DNA of 64,000 nucleotides. Source: Salinigranum rubrum. GTDB lineage: Archaea > Halobacteriota > Halobacteria > Halobacteriales > Haloferacaceae. The stretch covers positions 1,984,001 to 2,048,000 of the forward strand of contig NZ_CP026309.1 of NCBI RefSeq assembly GCF_002906575.1. The letters are read 5' to 3'. The notes below the pieces were generated by a model that was not told where the DNA came from, did not search any database, and saw only the letters and a list, made by a program, of their open reading frames with translations. Positions 18,292 to 26,367 of the stretch are shown here, one piece after another (positions within the stretch are counted from its first letter, which is position 1; each line of letters starts with the position of its first letter). The position numbers and the translations under genes are program-made.

Positions 18292-18972
18292 CTACGTGTC
18301 GTCGAGTTCGACGTCGACGCCCGCTGGGGTCGACCCGTCCGGCGACCGCTGCTTCCCGACGAGATACCCCAACCCGAGGGCGACGGCTGCGACGAGGGCG
18401 GCAGTCCCGACGAGAGCGAGCAGGCGGGAAGACGGGCGGTGAGAGCGACGCCGATCCGCCGCGTCGCGCCACTCGACCGCCCGCGCGTCGACGTACGCGT
18501 CGACCGAGTCGTCGTCGACCACCTCGAAGGAGGCCGACCCGGCGAAGTCGAACGGCGCGAGGAGCGACTCCAGCACGTCGACGAACGCCTCCGCGTCCGC
18601 GCGCGACGCCCACTCGTACAGTTCGAGGAACTCGCCCGGGCGTTCGCCGGCCAGCCACAGCTTTCGTCTGAACCCGGGCATCCCCGCGAAGAAGGGCGTG
18701 GCGACGTTCGCGAGCGGGTCGAACAGGACGCCGCGGACCGTCTCGCCCGCCTCTCGTCCCCGCACCTGCATCGTGAAGACGAGCACGACACAGTCGGAAG
18801 ACGCGTCGTGTCCCGCGAGCGCCGTCTCGCGGTAGACGATGAACGCGTCGCCGCTCGGGGATTCGAGGACGTCGCCGAGTCGCCCGCGCGGAAACCGGAC
18901 GCTCCCATCGAGCAGAGACCGGGCGGAACGCAGCGCGGCGCGGGTGAGCGTGAGGGCGGTGTTCGGTGTCAT
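18292..18972 (-). CDS. hypothetical protein with C-terminal membrane anchor
   Basis: A 226-residue protein. Residues 1-165 are soluble and contain a repeated alpha/beta pattern (LELYEWASRADAEAFVDVLE) that weakly suggests a dimeric alpha-beta barrel. A single membrane helix follows (LLALVGTAALVAAVALGLGY, about 185-205) with a short acidic tail. No signal peptide, so the soluble part is probably cytoplasmic. Function unknown; it may be co-transcribed with the small membrane protein downstream. Confidence 0.65.
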   Translation of the reverse strand: MTPNTALTLTRAALRSARSLLDGSVRFPRGRLGDVLESPSGDAFIVYRETALAGHDASSDCVVLVFTMQVRGREAGETVRGVLFDPLANVATPFFAGMPGFRRKLWLAGERPGEFLELYEWASRADAEAFVDVLESLLAPFDFAGSASFEVVDDDSVDAYVDARAVEWRDAADRRRSHRPSSRLLALVGTAALVAAVALGLGYLVGKQRSPDGSTPAGVDVELDDT

Positions 18973-19157
18973 GATGTGTCGCCGACCGAGCGCGGCGTCC
19001 GACGGCCCAGGGCTCGGAGTTCGGCCCTTGGTATTTGTCGACGACTGACATAACCGTTGGCCCGGGGACGCGCTGGACGAGGTTTCGCCCCCGACGCCGG
19101 GCGAGCGACAGATAGTATCAATATCACGTTCGTCGATTGACGTGTAGAGGAGAGTCG

Positions 19158-20027
19158 ATGGTGCTACACGTGCGGCGGTGGCTGTCGGAGGTGTGGGAGC
19201 GGCTGGAGTCGCTTCTCACGGGAGAGAAACCCGACGAGTCGGACCTCGACCTGTACGTCGAGGTGACGCTTCGAGCGGTCGTCGACGCGGTCGTTCCCGA
19301 GACGCCCGAACTCGCCGACGAACTGGGTCCCGAACACGTCCCGGGAGGGCTCGCCGTCGGGATGGAGGAGTTCCTCGTCACCTTCGTCGACGACCTCTTC
19401 CAGTTCGGCTTCCCGCACGTCGGGACGCGGGGGAACCTCCCGCTGTCGGCGCCGCTGGTAGAGGTCCTCGACGCGGCGGCGGACGCGCTCGTCGCACACG
19501 GCGACAACGAGGCCGAACCCGATGTCGAGCGGGTCGTCGCGCTGCTCGGTCCCGGCGACCCGCCCGCCCGTCGCGTGAGACGGGTCGCGGGGACGTTCGC
19601 GAAGCTGTCGCGGCGCGACCGACTGCGCGCGCTCGGCATCCTCGACGAGTTCGAACTCCGGGTCGCACCGTTCGGGCACGGCCTGTTCGAGTTCGACGCC
19701 GGCCTCGTCGGCCAACTCGTCGTCGGCTTCGCGGAGATGATCTACTACAGCGAGTGGCAGGGGTACGACGACTTCTCGCTCCCCCCGAGCGAGCGCACCC
19801 ACCCGAACGACCCCGCAGCGGTTCAGAGCTGGCGGCAGACCGGCTACCCGGGGGTCGCCGACGGCTACGCCGCCCTCCGCGGCTACGTCGGAACGGACGA
19901 CAGCCCGCTCGGCGCGGGCGACACCTGGACGGATATCGACGGGCGAGTGAGCATCGTCCGCGAGTCGGGGAGCTTCCGCGAGAACGACTACGACACCACG
20001 GGGTACGAGGAACCCTACCCGGAGTGA
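19158..20027 (+). CDS. gluconate 2-dehydrogenase subunit 3-like protein
   Basis: A 289-residue protein of the subunit-3 type that accompanies membrane or periplasmic GMC dehydrogenases. It is mostly helical and rich in acidic residues, and it includes the segment FAEMIYYSEWQGYDDFSLPP seen near the end of such subunits. No clear signal peptide was seen at the ATG of 19158. It ends 6 bases before the GMC oxidoreductase, so the two form a two-gene operon and probably a complex. No cytochrome c subunit is present, so the electron acceptor is unknown. Confidence 0.75.
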   Translation: MVLHVRRWLSEVWERLESLLTGEKPDESDLDLYVEVTLRAVVDAVVPETPELADELGPEHVPGGLAVGMEEFLVTFVDDLFQFGFPHVGTRGNLPLSAPLVEVLDAAADALVAHGDNEAEPDVERVVALLGPGDPPARRVRRVAGTFAKLSRRDRLRALGILDEFELRVAPFGHGLFEFDAGLVGQLVVGFAEMIYYSEWQGYDDFSLPPSERTHPNDPAAVQSWRQTGYPGVADGYAALRGYVGTDDSPLGAGDTWTDIDGRVSIVRESGSFRENDYDTTGYEEPYPE

Positions 20028-20033
20028 GTGACG

Positions 20034-21749
20034 ATGGTCGCCGCACACTACGACGTGGTCGTCGTCGGCGCCGGGGGAGACGGTCCCGTGGCCGCCTGGA
20101 AACTCGGCGAAGCCGGACTCTCGGTACTGGTTCTCGAGGCCGGGCCGTTCTACGGCAACGAGCAGTGGCCGAAGCCGAACGAACAGCCGGGAGCGGAGTC
20201 GTCGTCGAGCGTCGACGACCTGAGCGGGAGGCTGCTCGACGAACAGTTCACCACGCGGGAGTTGGAGATGATCCGGAAGCTCGTGTTCGGCCCCGCCGAC
20301 CACGAGCGCGGGTTCTGGCTCCGGAAGTTCCCGGGCGACGGGGCTATCTTGCAGTGTGCGGGCGTCGGCGGGACGACGCTGCACTACACGGGCTGTCACC
20401 CGCGCGCGTACCCCGCCTCCATCGACGAACAGCCCCACTGGCCCGTCGACTACGCCGACCTCGTTCCCTACTACCGGGAGATAGAGGCCATGTGCGAGGT
20501 GACGCCCGCGCCCGTCACCGCGAAGGAGGAGCTGTTCTTCCGCGGCGCGGCCGCCGCCGGCTGGGACCTCATCGACGGGCTGAACGTCACCGAACCGGGC
20601 TACCGCCCCCAGCCCAACGCCATCCGCCAGCCCGACCCGCGGCTGCACGTCGACGCGGGGTACGACGGGGACTTCACCTATCCCGAGGTCGACGGCGACA
20701 CGCTGGCGCTCGGGAGCATCGCCGGCCACCCGTTCCCGCGCGGCGCGCCCTACGAGGAGAAGGCCAAGCGCGCGAGCAACGTCAGCTTCGTCCCCGCGGC
20801 GCTCCGCACGGGCAACGTCACGGTTCGACCCAACGCCTTCGTGACCAGTATCGAAACCGAGACGGCCGGGAACGACCACCCCGAGGCGACGGGCGTCCGG
20901 TTCAGGGACACGTGGTCGGGGCGGGTCGAATCGGTGGACTGCGAGGTTCTCGTCCTCGCCGCGGGCGCCATCGAGACGCCGCGACTGTGGTTGAACGCCG
21001 ACCTCCCGAAGAACGAGTGGGTCGGCCGCGGCATGACCATCCACTTCGGCGACAACGTGATGGGGCTGTGGGACGCCGCCGACCTCGAATCGAGCATCGG
21101 GCAGGACACCGTCGACCAGTTCCAGGGGCAGGACATCGCGGCCCGGTTCGACTACCCGGGGCTCGGGATGCTCCAGACCGTCGGCACCGCCCCGGGCATC
21201 GGGGCCATCCTGGGGTTCGGGTCGAGCGCCTCGGGTTTTGCTTTCGAGAACGACCCGGACGACGCGCCCTGGGACACTCTCGGGAGGCTGGCCGGGTCGG
21301 AACTCAAGCGGTTGCTCTCGGGCTACCGCCGGACCCTCCAGGTCCTCGTCGTGAGCGACGACCGGCCCCACCGACGGAACGGCGTCACCGTCGTTCCCGG
21401 CGTCGAGGACGAACACGGACCCATCCCGCTCGTGAACTACGAGCCGAGCACGGGCGACAGACAGCGGCGCGACCGACTCGCCGAGATAGCCGCGGAGATC
21501 CTTCGAGCGGCCGGCGCCTCACACGTCCATCGCTCTGACTCGCCGCCGACGGCGCTGCACGTCCACAGCACGATGGCGATGGGGAAGGTGGTCGACGAGG
21601 CGTGCGAGGCGTACGACGTCGGTCGGCTGTTCGTCGCCGACCACTCCGCGCTGGCGAACGGCGTCGGCGGCGCGAATCCGACGAACACGGGGCAGGCACT
21701 GGCCGCCCGGACCGCGGATAAAATCGTCGAGCGGTACTTCGCGGGCTAA
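20034..21749 (+). CDS. GMC-family FAD oxidoreductase
   Basis: A 571-residue flavoenzyme. The FAD-binding start is VVVVGAGGDGPVAAWKL, with VLEAGPFYG after it. ILQCAGVGGTTLHYTG is a second FAD-contact region, VLVLAAGAIETPRLWL the third, and the C-terminal HVHSTMAMG and NPTNTGQALAARTADKI complete the GMC pattern with a catalytic His and Asn. Likely substrates are sugars, gluconate or related alcohols, by analogy to the adjacent subunit 3. The start at 20034 follows the subunit 3 stop. Its stop overlaps the convergent gene by 4 bases. Confidence 0.87.
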   Translation: MVAAHYDVVVVGAGGDGPVAAWKLGEAGLSVLVLEAGPFYGNEQWPKPNEQPGAESSSSVDDLSGRLLDEQFTTRELEMIRKLVFGPADHERGFWLRKFPGDGAILQCAGVGGTTLHYTGCHPRAYPASIDEQPHWPVDYADLVPYYREIEAMCEVTPAPVTAKEELFFRGAAAAGWDLIDGLNVTEPGYRPQPNAIRQPDPRLHVDAGYDGDFTYPEVDGDTLALGSIAGHPFPRGAPYEEKAKRASNVSFVPAALRTGNVTVRPNAFVTSIETETAGNDHPEATGVRFRDTWSGRVESVDCEVLVLAAGAIETPRLWLNADLPKNEWVGRGMTIHFGDNVMGLWDAADLESSIGQDTVDQFQGQDIAARFDYPGLGMLQTVGTAPGIGAILGFGSSASGFAFENDPDDAPWDTLGRLAGSELKRLLSGYRRTLQVLVVSDDRPHRRNGVTVVPGVEDEHGPIPLVNYEPSTGDRQRRDRLAEIAAEILRAAGASHVHRSDSPPTALHVHSTMAMGKVVDEACEAYDVGRLFVADHSALANGVGGANPTNTGQALAARTADKIVERYFAG

Positions 21750-22099
21750 CTCAGCCCGCGGTCGTCGGGGGAGTCCTCCAGTTCCTTCGCGCGGTCGACG
21801 AGGTAGTCCATCATGTCGCGGGCGGCGTCGCCGACCGCGTCGAGGTCGTCCGTCGACTGGCCGCTGACGCGGACCGAGAGGTCGTAGAGGTCGAGTTCGA
21901 CCGTCGGGACCGTCTCGTCGCCGTTGTCGCCCTCCCGTTCGGCCTCGTGTGCGGGGGGCGTCGTGTTCTCGATTTCCCCGTGGGGGTCGTCGTCCGCGTC
22001 GTCGACGCCGACCGACTCCGCGTCGACCGCGTCGGTGTCCTCGGCGTCCGTGTCGGAGTCAGTGCCGTCGTTCGCGTCGTCGGCGCGTTCGAGGGTCAT
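21746..22099 (-). CDS. small acidic hypothetical protein
   Basis: A 117-residue protein starting at 22099 (MTLERADDANDG). The first 60 residues are almost pure Asp/Glu with Thr/Ser and are probably disordered. The remainder (VELDLYDLSVRVSGQSTDDL then a helix DAARDMMDYLVDRAKELE) is a small ordered domain. No family named. It ends 3 bases from the DnaQ-like gene's neighbourhood and could be co-transcribed with it (30-base gap). Confidence 0.65.
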   Translation of the reverse strand: MTLERADDANDGTDSDTDAEDTDAVDAESVGVDDADDDPHGEIENTTPPAHEAEREGDNGDETVPTVELDLYDLSVRVSGQSTDDLDAVGDAARDMMDYLVDRAKELEDSPDDRGLS

Positions 22100-22129
22100 A
22101 CCGCTCTCCTCCGTCGGACGGCACAAAAA

Positions 22130-22891
22130 TCACTCGCCCTCTCCCTCGCGCGAGCCGAACGCTCGCTCGTCGAGACGGGTCGTGACGTGGTCGGCGAGCG
22201 TCGACAGGTTCTCCGTGTCCTCGCGGTTGTACGAGACGAGCGTGTCCAGCGCCGCGCTGTCCCCGCGTTCGTACTGCCGCCAGAGCCTGACGGCGTCGCG
22301 CCCCGAGAGGTCCGGGCGGTCCCGGCCGATACCGACCTCCCGTTCGATGGATTTGAGCCCGCCCGCGAGCCCGACCGAGCGGCAGGCGTACATCAGGTCC
22401 AGGTGCGGGTAGTCGAGGTCGACGTCGAACGACGTCTCCAGGAAGGGGACGTCGAACCGGGCGCCGTTGAACGTCACGAGCAGGCCCGCGTCGGCGAACA
22501 CGTCCGCCAGCGCGTCGGCGGTGAGGTCGTCGCCGTTGACGAGCGTCGTCGTCTCGCCGTCTCTGTGCACCGAGACGGTCGTCACCTCGTCTCGGTTGTG
22601 GTCGAGGCCGGTCGTCTCGATGTCGAAGAAGCAGGCGTCGTCGCGGAACGTCTCGTAGAGTCGCCACCGCTCGTTGCTCGGGAACGTCCGCGCGAAGTAC
22701 GCCGTGTCGCGCGCGTCCAGTCGAGGGCGGGCCTCGTCGATGAACGTCTCGATGCGTTCGGCCGTCGTCGGGCCGACGCCTTTGATTTCCCGGTGAAAGT
22801 CGTCCCACTCGCGGACGCCGTTGTTCCACAGCCGCCGTTCCGTCGTCTCGCCCACCCCGCGGACCGGGATGAAGGAGTTCTCGACGCGCAT
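22130..22891 (-). CDS. DnaQ-like 3'-5' exonuclease / RNase H-like domain protein
   Basis: A 253-residue predicted nuclease. Residues 1-55 contain helix-hairpin-helix-like segments (VRGVGETTERRL and IKGVGPTTAERIE), which would bind DNA. The nuclease part has CFFDIETTGLD (first two acidic ligands), LVTFNGARFDVPFL and the final YNREDTENL, the DEDD pattern of the YprB-type RNase H-like exonucleases. A role in DNA repair or structure-specific cleavage is inferred. Start at 22891 is the first in-frame ATG. Confidence 0.8.
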   Translation of the reverse strand: MRVENSFIPVRGVGETTERRLWNNGVREWDDFHREIKGVGPTTAERIETFIDEARPRLDARDTAYFARTFPSNERWRLYETFRDDACFFDIETTGLDHNRDEVTTVSVHRDGETTTLVNGDDLTADALADVFADAGLLVTFNGARFDVPFLETSFDVDLDYPHLDLMYACRSVGLAGGLKSIEREVGIGRDRPDLSGRDAVRLWRQYERGDSAALDTLVSYNREDTENLSTLADHVTTRLDERAFGSREGEGE

Positions 22892-22972
22892 GCGCGGAGG
22901 AGAGAGGCCGACGGGCCTAAAGCTCTCGCTCCCAGCCTCGTTCGCGGTCTGTTTCTCTCACACCGGCCCCGC

Positions 22973-24967
22973 TCACTCGAACGCGAGCACCAGCCCGAGT
23001 TCGTCGAGGAGGAGTTGCTGGCCGACTCCCTCGCGTTCGAGGCGGTTGAACGCCTGCTTGACGACGTGGGCCGGGTACCCCTCGGCCGTGAGCGCGTCGA
23101 GGCGGACGTTCAGTTCGCCCTCGTCGGCGCGTTCGCGGACGACCGCTACGCAGTCGTGGAGGCGCTCGGCGTCGACCCCGACGTCGAAGAGGCCGGCGTT
23201 GCCCGCGAGCAGGTCGTCGGACGCGTCGAACCGGAGTTCGCCGGTCTGGAGGTCCACCAAGTAGAGGTGGAGCCGCCGGTCGAAGCGGTTCCGCGCGAAC
23301 GACTCGTCGAGCAGGCGGTCGGCGACGTCGTCGGTCCAGCCGGTCGGCGACGCGAGCGCGAGCACGGTGTGAGCGTCGTCGTCACCGATGGTCCGGACCG
23401 CGCGGGTGACGACGTCGAGGAGGTCGTCGACCGTCGCCGGCCGGGCGTCGAAGCCGTTGTGCGCGTAGGCTTCGAGGTGGCTCACCACGCTCGCTTCGAG
23501 GACGAGTTGTCGCTCCCGGCCGAGGCCGAGATAGCGCGACCGCCCGAGTTCGAAGCGGACGCTCCGGTTCGCGGGGAACGCGTCGAAGTCGCCGTCGGCT
23601 CCGAGGTAGTCGCGCAGTCGAGGCACCTCGTCGCGGCGGCTGACCGCGCCGTCCCACGCCGCCGGCGGTACCTCGACGGCCCCCTCGGGAGTGGTGAGAC
23701 GCGCCGCCTCGTGGACGCTGATGTCGAACCGACCGAGGTAGTCGAGTTCGAACAGCCGCGCCATGGCCGTGGTGACGACGCCCTCGCCGGTTCGTTCGGT
23801 GGTCTCGGACAGAGCGGTCGACAGCGCCTCGACGCGCGCCGTCAGGTCGGCCTCGCGCTCGTCGAGGCGCGCCTCCGCGTCGGCGATGCGCTGGCGTTCC
23901 CGTCTGAGCGCGTCGATGCTCTCGGCCACCGCGTCGTGCTGTTCGCGGAGCGCGTCGAGTTCGTGTGAGACGAGCGCGACCGTCTCCTCGCCCAGGCGTC
24001 CGCCGTCGGCTAGCGCCCTCTCGTGAGCGGTTTCGAGTTCCCCGATGCGTTCGGTGAGCCGGCCGTCGAGCTGACTCGCGCGGTCGATTCTCTCCGAGAG
24101 GTCCGAAACGGCCCGCTCCTGTGTCCGCTGGAGTTCGGCCGTCTGCGCGCGGAGCGCGTCGAGTTCCTCCCGCACCCCGTCCGACAGCTCCCTGCCGTCG
24201 AGGCCGGCCTCGACCGTCCGGAGCCTGGCGTCGACGGCGGCCTCCCGCTCCGAAAGCGTCCGGTCGAGGTCGGCCGCCACCGACTGCACCTCCCGCTCGA
24301 TGGCTTCCCGTATCGCCTCGCGTTCGTCCGCGGAGTCGGCGACGGCGGTGATGGCCCGCTCGATGGAGTCGACCAGTCCCGAAGGGTTGTGAATCTCGAC
24401 GTACAGTTGGACGGCGCGCTTGATCTTGTCGAGCCGGGCGTCGTAGCGGTTCACGAGCTGTTTCAGCACGTCCCGCTGGACGGTCGGGTCGTCCAGCAGC
24501 GCGTCGAGGTCGTCGAGTTGAGTGGAGTGGTACTCCTTTGCGAGGGTGTACACCTCGCCGTCCATCCGCCGGATGCGCTCTTCGATTCCCTCCTCGCTGA
24601 GCGCGTCGAAGCTCTTGTACCGCTCGAAGTCGATGGCGGCCTGCACTTCCACGGGGGCGAAGTCGCCGTCCAGTTCCGTGGGAACGGGCTCGTTCCGGTT
24701 CTCGAAGCTCGCGTAGACGAACAGCCGGGCGAGGCGGAACCGGCTCCGCAGTTCCTCCCGCTCGGCGCTCGTAAGCTGGTCGGGACACGAGGCGGGGTAG
24801 TCGAAGACGAACTCCTCCTCCTCGCGAGCGAGCCGCCGGTACCGCTCGACCCGCGAGTCGGTCGGCATCCGCCCGAGCGACGCGAGGTCCTCGTCGATGA
24901 CCGCCTCCTGGAGCTGGAGGAGTCCACGTAGTCTGTCCGCACAGTCGCCTGAATCGATGGAACTCAT
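22973..24967 (-). CDS. large coiled-coil protein of unknown function
   Basis: A 664-residue protein. The first 200 residues are helical with no known motif. About residues 205-400 form a long Arg/Glu/Ala-rich coiled coil (DERADLTARVEAL-like heptads, for example ELDALRAQTAELQRTQERAV). The last 260 residues form a globular domain with mixed beta/alpha character (VRFELGRSRYLGLGRERQLV, then LHLYLVDLQTGELRFDASDD). No membrane segment or signal. It is divergent from the ESCRT-like cluster at 25259 and shares its 291-base promoter region, so it may belong to the same process, but this is inference from position only. Confidence 0.7.
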   Translation of the reverse strand: MSSIDSGDCADRLRGLLQLQEAVIDEDLASLGRMPTDSRVERYRRLAREEEEFVFDYPASCPDQLTSAEREELRSRFRLARLFVYASFENRNEPVPTELDGDFAPVEVQAAIDFERYKSFDALSEEGIEERIRRMDGEVYTLAKEYHSTQLDDLDALLDDPTVQRDVLKQLVNRYDARLDKIKRAVQLYVEIHNPSGLVDSIERAITAVADSADEREAIREAIEREVQSVAADLDRTLSEREAAVDARLRTVEAGLDGRELSDGVREELDALRAQTAELQRTQERAVSDLSERIDRASQLDGRLTERIGELETAHERALADGGRLGEETVALVSHELDALREQHDAVAESIDALRRERQRIADAEARLDEREADLTARVEALSTALSETTERTGEGVVTTAMARLFELDYLGRFDISVHEAARLTTPEGAVEVPPAAWDGAVSRRDEVPRLRDYLGADGDFDAFPANRSVRFELGRSRYLGLGRERQLVLEASVVSHLEAYAHNGFDARPATVDDLLDVVTRAVRTIGDDDAHTVLALASPTGWTDDVADRLLDESFARNRFDRRLHLYLVDLQTGELRFDASDDLLAGNAGLFDVGVDAERLHDCVAVVRERADEGELNVRLDALTAEGYPAHVVKQAFNRLEREGVGQQLLLDELGLVLAFE

Positions 24968-25207
24968 TGTACTCTTACACCTACCCGCACGTGCCTTCGT
25001 CCGCCGCCCGAACAGAAGCCGTGGCTATCCGTTAGATGATGTCACCCGAGTATAAGTACGGGATAGACGATTCGTCTGATTATCTCGTTAGATAGAATAT
25101 CATTCGAGCCGGCGGGTCGGGATTCGGGAGCCGTGCACGTCTTCCCGAATACTGTCCCGGTTCTGTAACGTACGGTAACCCTGAGATACCGGTGGCCTGT
25201 CGTACGT

Positions 25208-25216
25208 CTTTATCCC
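25208..25216 (+). promoter_or_regulatory. TATA-like box before the ESCRT-like cluster
   Basis: TCTTTATCC lies about 45 bases before the first start codon of the cluster at 25259, which would leave a leader of about 20 bases. The shared upstream region also holds an AT-rich patch (25030-25105) with two CGTTAGAT copies, at about 25029 and 25086. Confidence 0.45.
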
Positions 25217-25258
25217 CTTCTCTGTCGTATCGGTGTCGTTACACTAACAAGGTAGACA

Positions 25259-25588
25259 ATGACTCTCGAACTCTGGCAACTCGGCGGTGTACTCCTGTTG
25301 AACGTCGTCCTCGGCGCGCTGTTGGTCGTCGGGGTGTTCGCGTTCATGGAGCGGCGGGTGACCCTCGGTGCTGCCGGTGGGATTCTCGTCGGCGCGGCGC
25401 TGATCTACGCGCAGGCGACGCTCGGCGAGACGTGGCTCAACGTCACGGTCGCCGAGATGAAACTGCTCGTCCTCGCGGCGGCGGTCGGTGCCGTCGTCGG
25501 CGTCGTCGGCGTCGTGTTGGCGGTCGAACCCGAACTCGACCCCAAGGAGCGGGCCGCGCGCAAGCGCCGCAAGGCCGCTGGTCGCTAA
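25259..25588 (+). CDS. small three-helix membrane protein (first gene of ESCRT-like cluster)
   Basis: A 109-residue membrane protein with three hydrophobic segments (GGVLLLNVVLGALLVVGVFAF, AAGGILVGAALIYAQA, and KLLVLAAAVGAVVGVVGVV) and a basic C-terminal tail (KERAARKRRKAAGR) likely facing the cytoplasm. No family recognised. It is followed 61 bases later by the ESCRT-III-like gene, making it a candidate membrane recruiter for that cluster. Confidence 0.7.
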   Translation: MTLELWQLGGVLLLNVVLGALLVVGVFAFMERRVTLGAAGGILVGAALIYAQATLGETWLNVTVAEMKLLVLAAAVGAVVGVVGVVLAVEPELDPKERAARKRRKAAGR

Positions 25589-25649
25589 CGGCGACCACGA
25601 AGGACGTGTACCGACAGCGAACAACGACCGGTAGCGACAACTGATACAC

Positions 25650-26297
25650 ATGAAACTCAGAGAATGGGTGTTCGGCGGCAAGGACTTCAAGACGATGCTC
25701 GACCCGACGGTGTACTCCGACGAGGAGATATCCCGGGACAAGCACAAGGCGAACATCCTGATGACGCAGTACGAACAGGAGATGAACAAGCACGCGGCGT
25801 CGTACAAACGTCTCATCAAGGAGGGTGCCGAAGCGGGCGAACTCCAGCGCAAGAACCTGGCGATGCGCGCGCGGATGGAGAAGCAGCGCTACAACCAGAA
25901 GAAACAGCTGTTCACGATGATGAGCACGAAACTCGCCGCCGTGATGAGCCTCGAGATGGCCCGCGAGATGGCCAGAGCGAAGTCACAGGACGGCGGGCTC
26001 GTCATCGACACCGTGTTCACCGCCGCGGAGGCCCAACAGATCCACTCGCAGGTGCTCGACAGCATGACCGACCTGGGCGTGCGCAACGAGGCGATGGAGA
26101 AGTTCGTCGACACGCTCAACATCCCCGTCGTCAGCGACGAGGTGACCGAGGACTCGGCCGAGATTACGGCGATGGAACGGATCGCCGCCGGCGACCGAGG
26201 CGCGGACGAACTCGACATCGAAGACGAGTTCGGCGCCGAGTTCGACCCCGCGGAGATGGATGTCTCCGACGTCGACTTCGACGAAGCCGCCGGGTGA
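25650..26297 (+). CDS. ESCRT-III/Snf7-like helical protein (candidate)
   Basis: A 215-residue protein with the layout of ESCRT-III subunits. A short amphipathic N-terminus (MKLREWVFGG) is followed by a basic helical hairpin (about residues 26-112, with YKRLIKEGAEAGELQRKNLA in the turn region and long Met/Lys-rich second helix), a further helix (about 124-155), and a strongly acidic tail (160-215). Within the tail, EITAMERI (171-178) fits the MIM1 pattern for MIT binding with conservative changes. The next gene encodes a Vps4-like ATPase with an MIT-like domain. Known ESCRT-III proteins polymerise on membranes and are remodelled by Vps4. Similarity is by architecture and local pattern, not a database match. 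Confidence 0.6.
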   Translation: MKLREWVFGGKDFKTMLDPTVYSDEEISRDKHKANILMTQYEQEMNKHAASYKRLIKEGAEAGELQRKNLAMRARMEKQRYNQKKQLFTMMSTKLAAVMSLEMAREMARAKSQDGGLVIDTVFTAAEAQQIHSQVLDSMTDLGVRNEAMEKFVDTLNIPVVSDEVTEDSAEITAMERIAAGDRGADELDIEDEFGAEFDPAEMDVSDVDFDEAAG

Positions 26298-26367
26298 GCC
26301 GAGTTCGAAGACTCACCGGTGACAGAGCGGCTGACAGCGCGTGCGAAGACACAACGGAGGGACAGCG

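Noticed and set aside
19164-21416. A 750-codon minus-strand open frame
   Set aside because: It is the shadow of the gluconate dehydrogenase subunit 3 and GMC oxidoreductase genes and has no family motif.
21947-23968. A 673-codon plus-strand open frame
   Set aside because: Antisense to the acidic protein, DnaQ-like nuclease and coiled-coil genes; composition is not that of a haloarchaeal protein with a fold I recognise.
25020-25110. Possible replication origin or CRISPR leader in the AT-rich patch
   Set aside because: Only two short CGTTAGAT copies are present, no orc1/cdc6 gene is near, and there are no regularly spaced repeats; a divergent promoter is enough to explain it.
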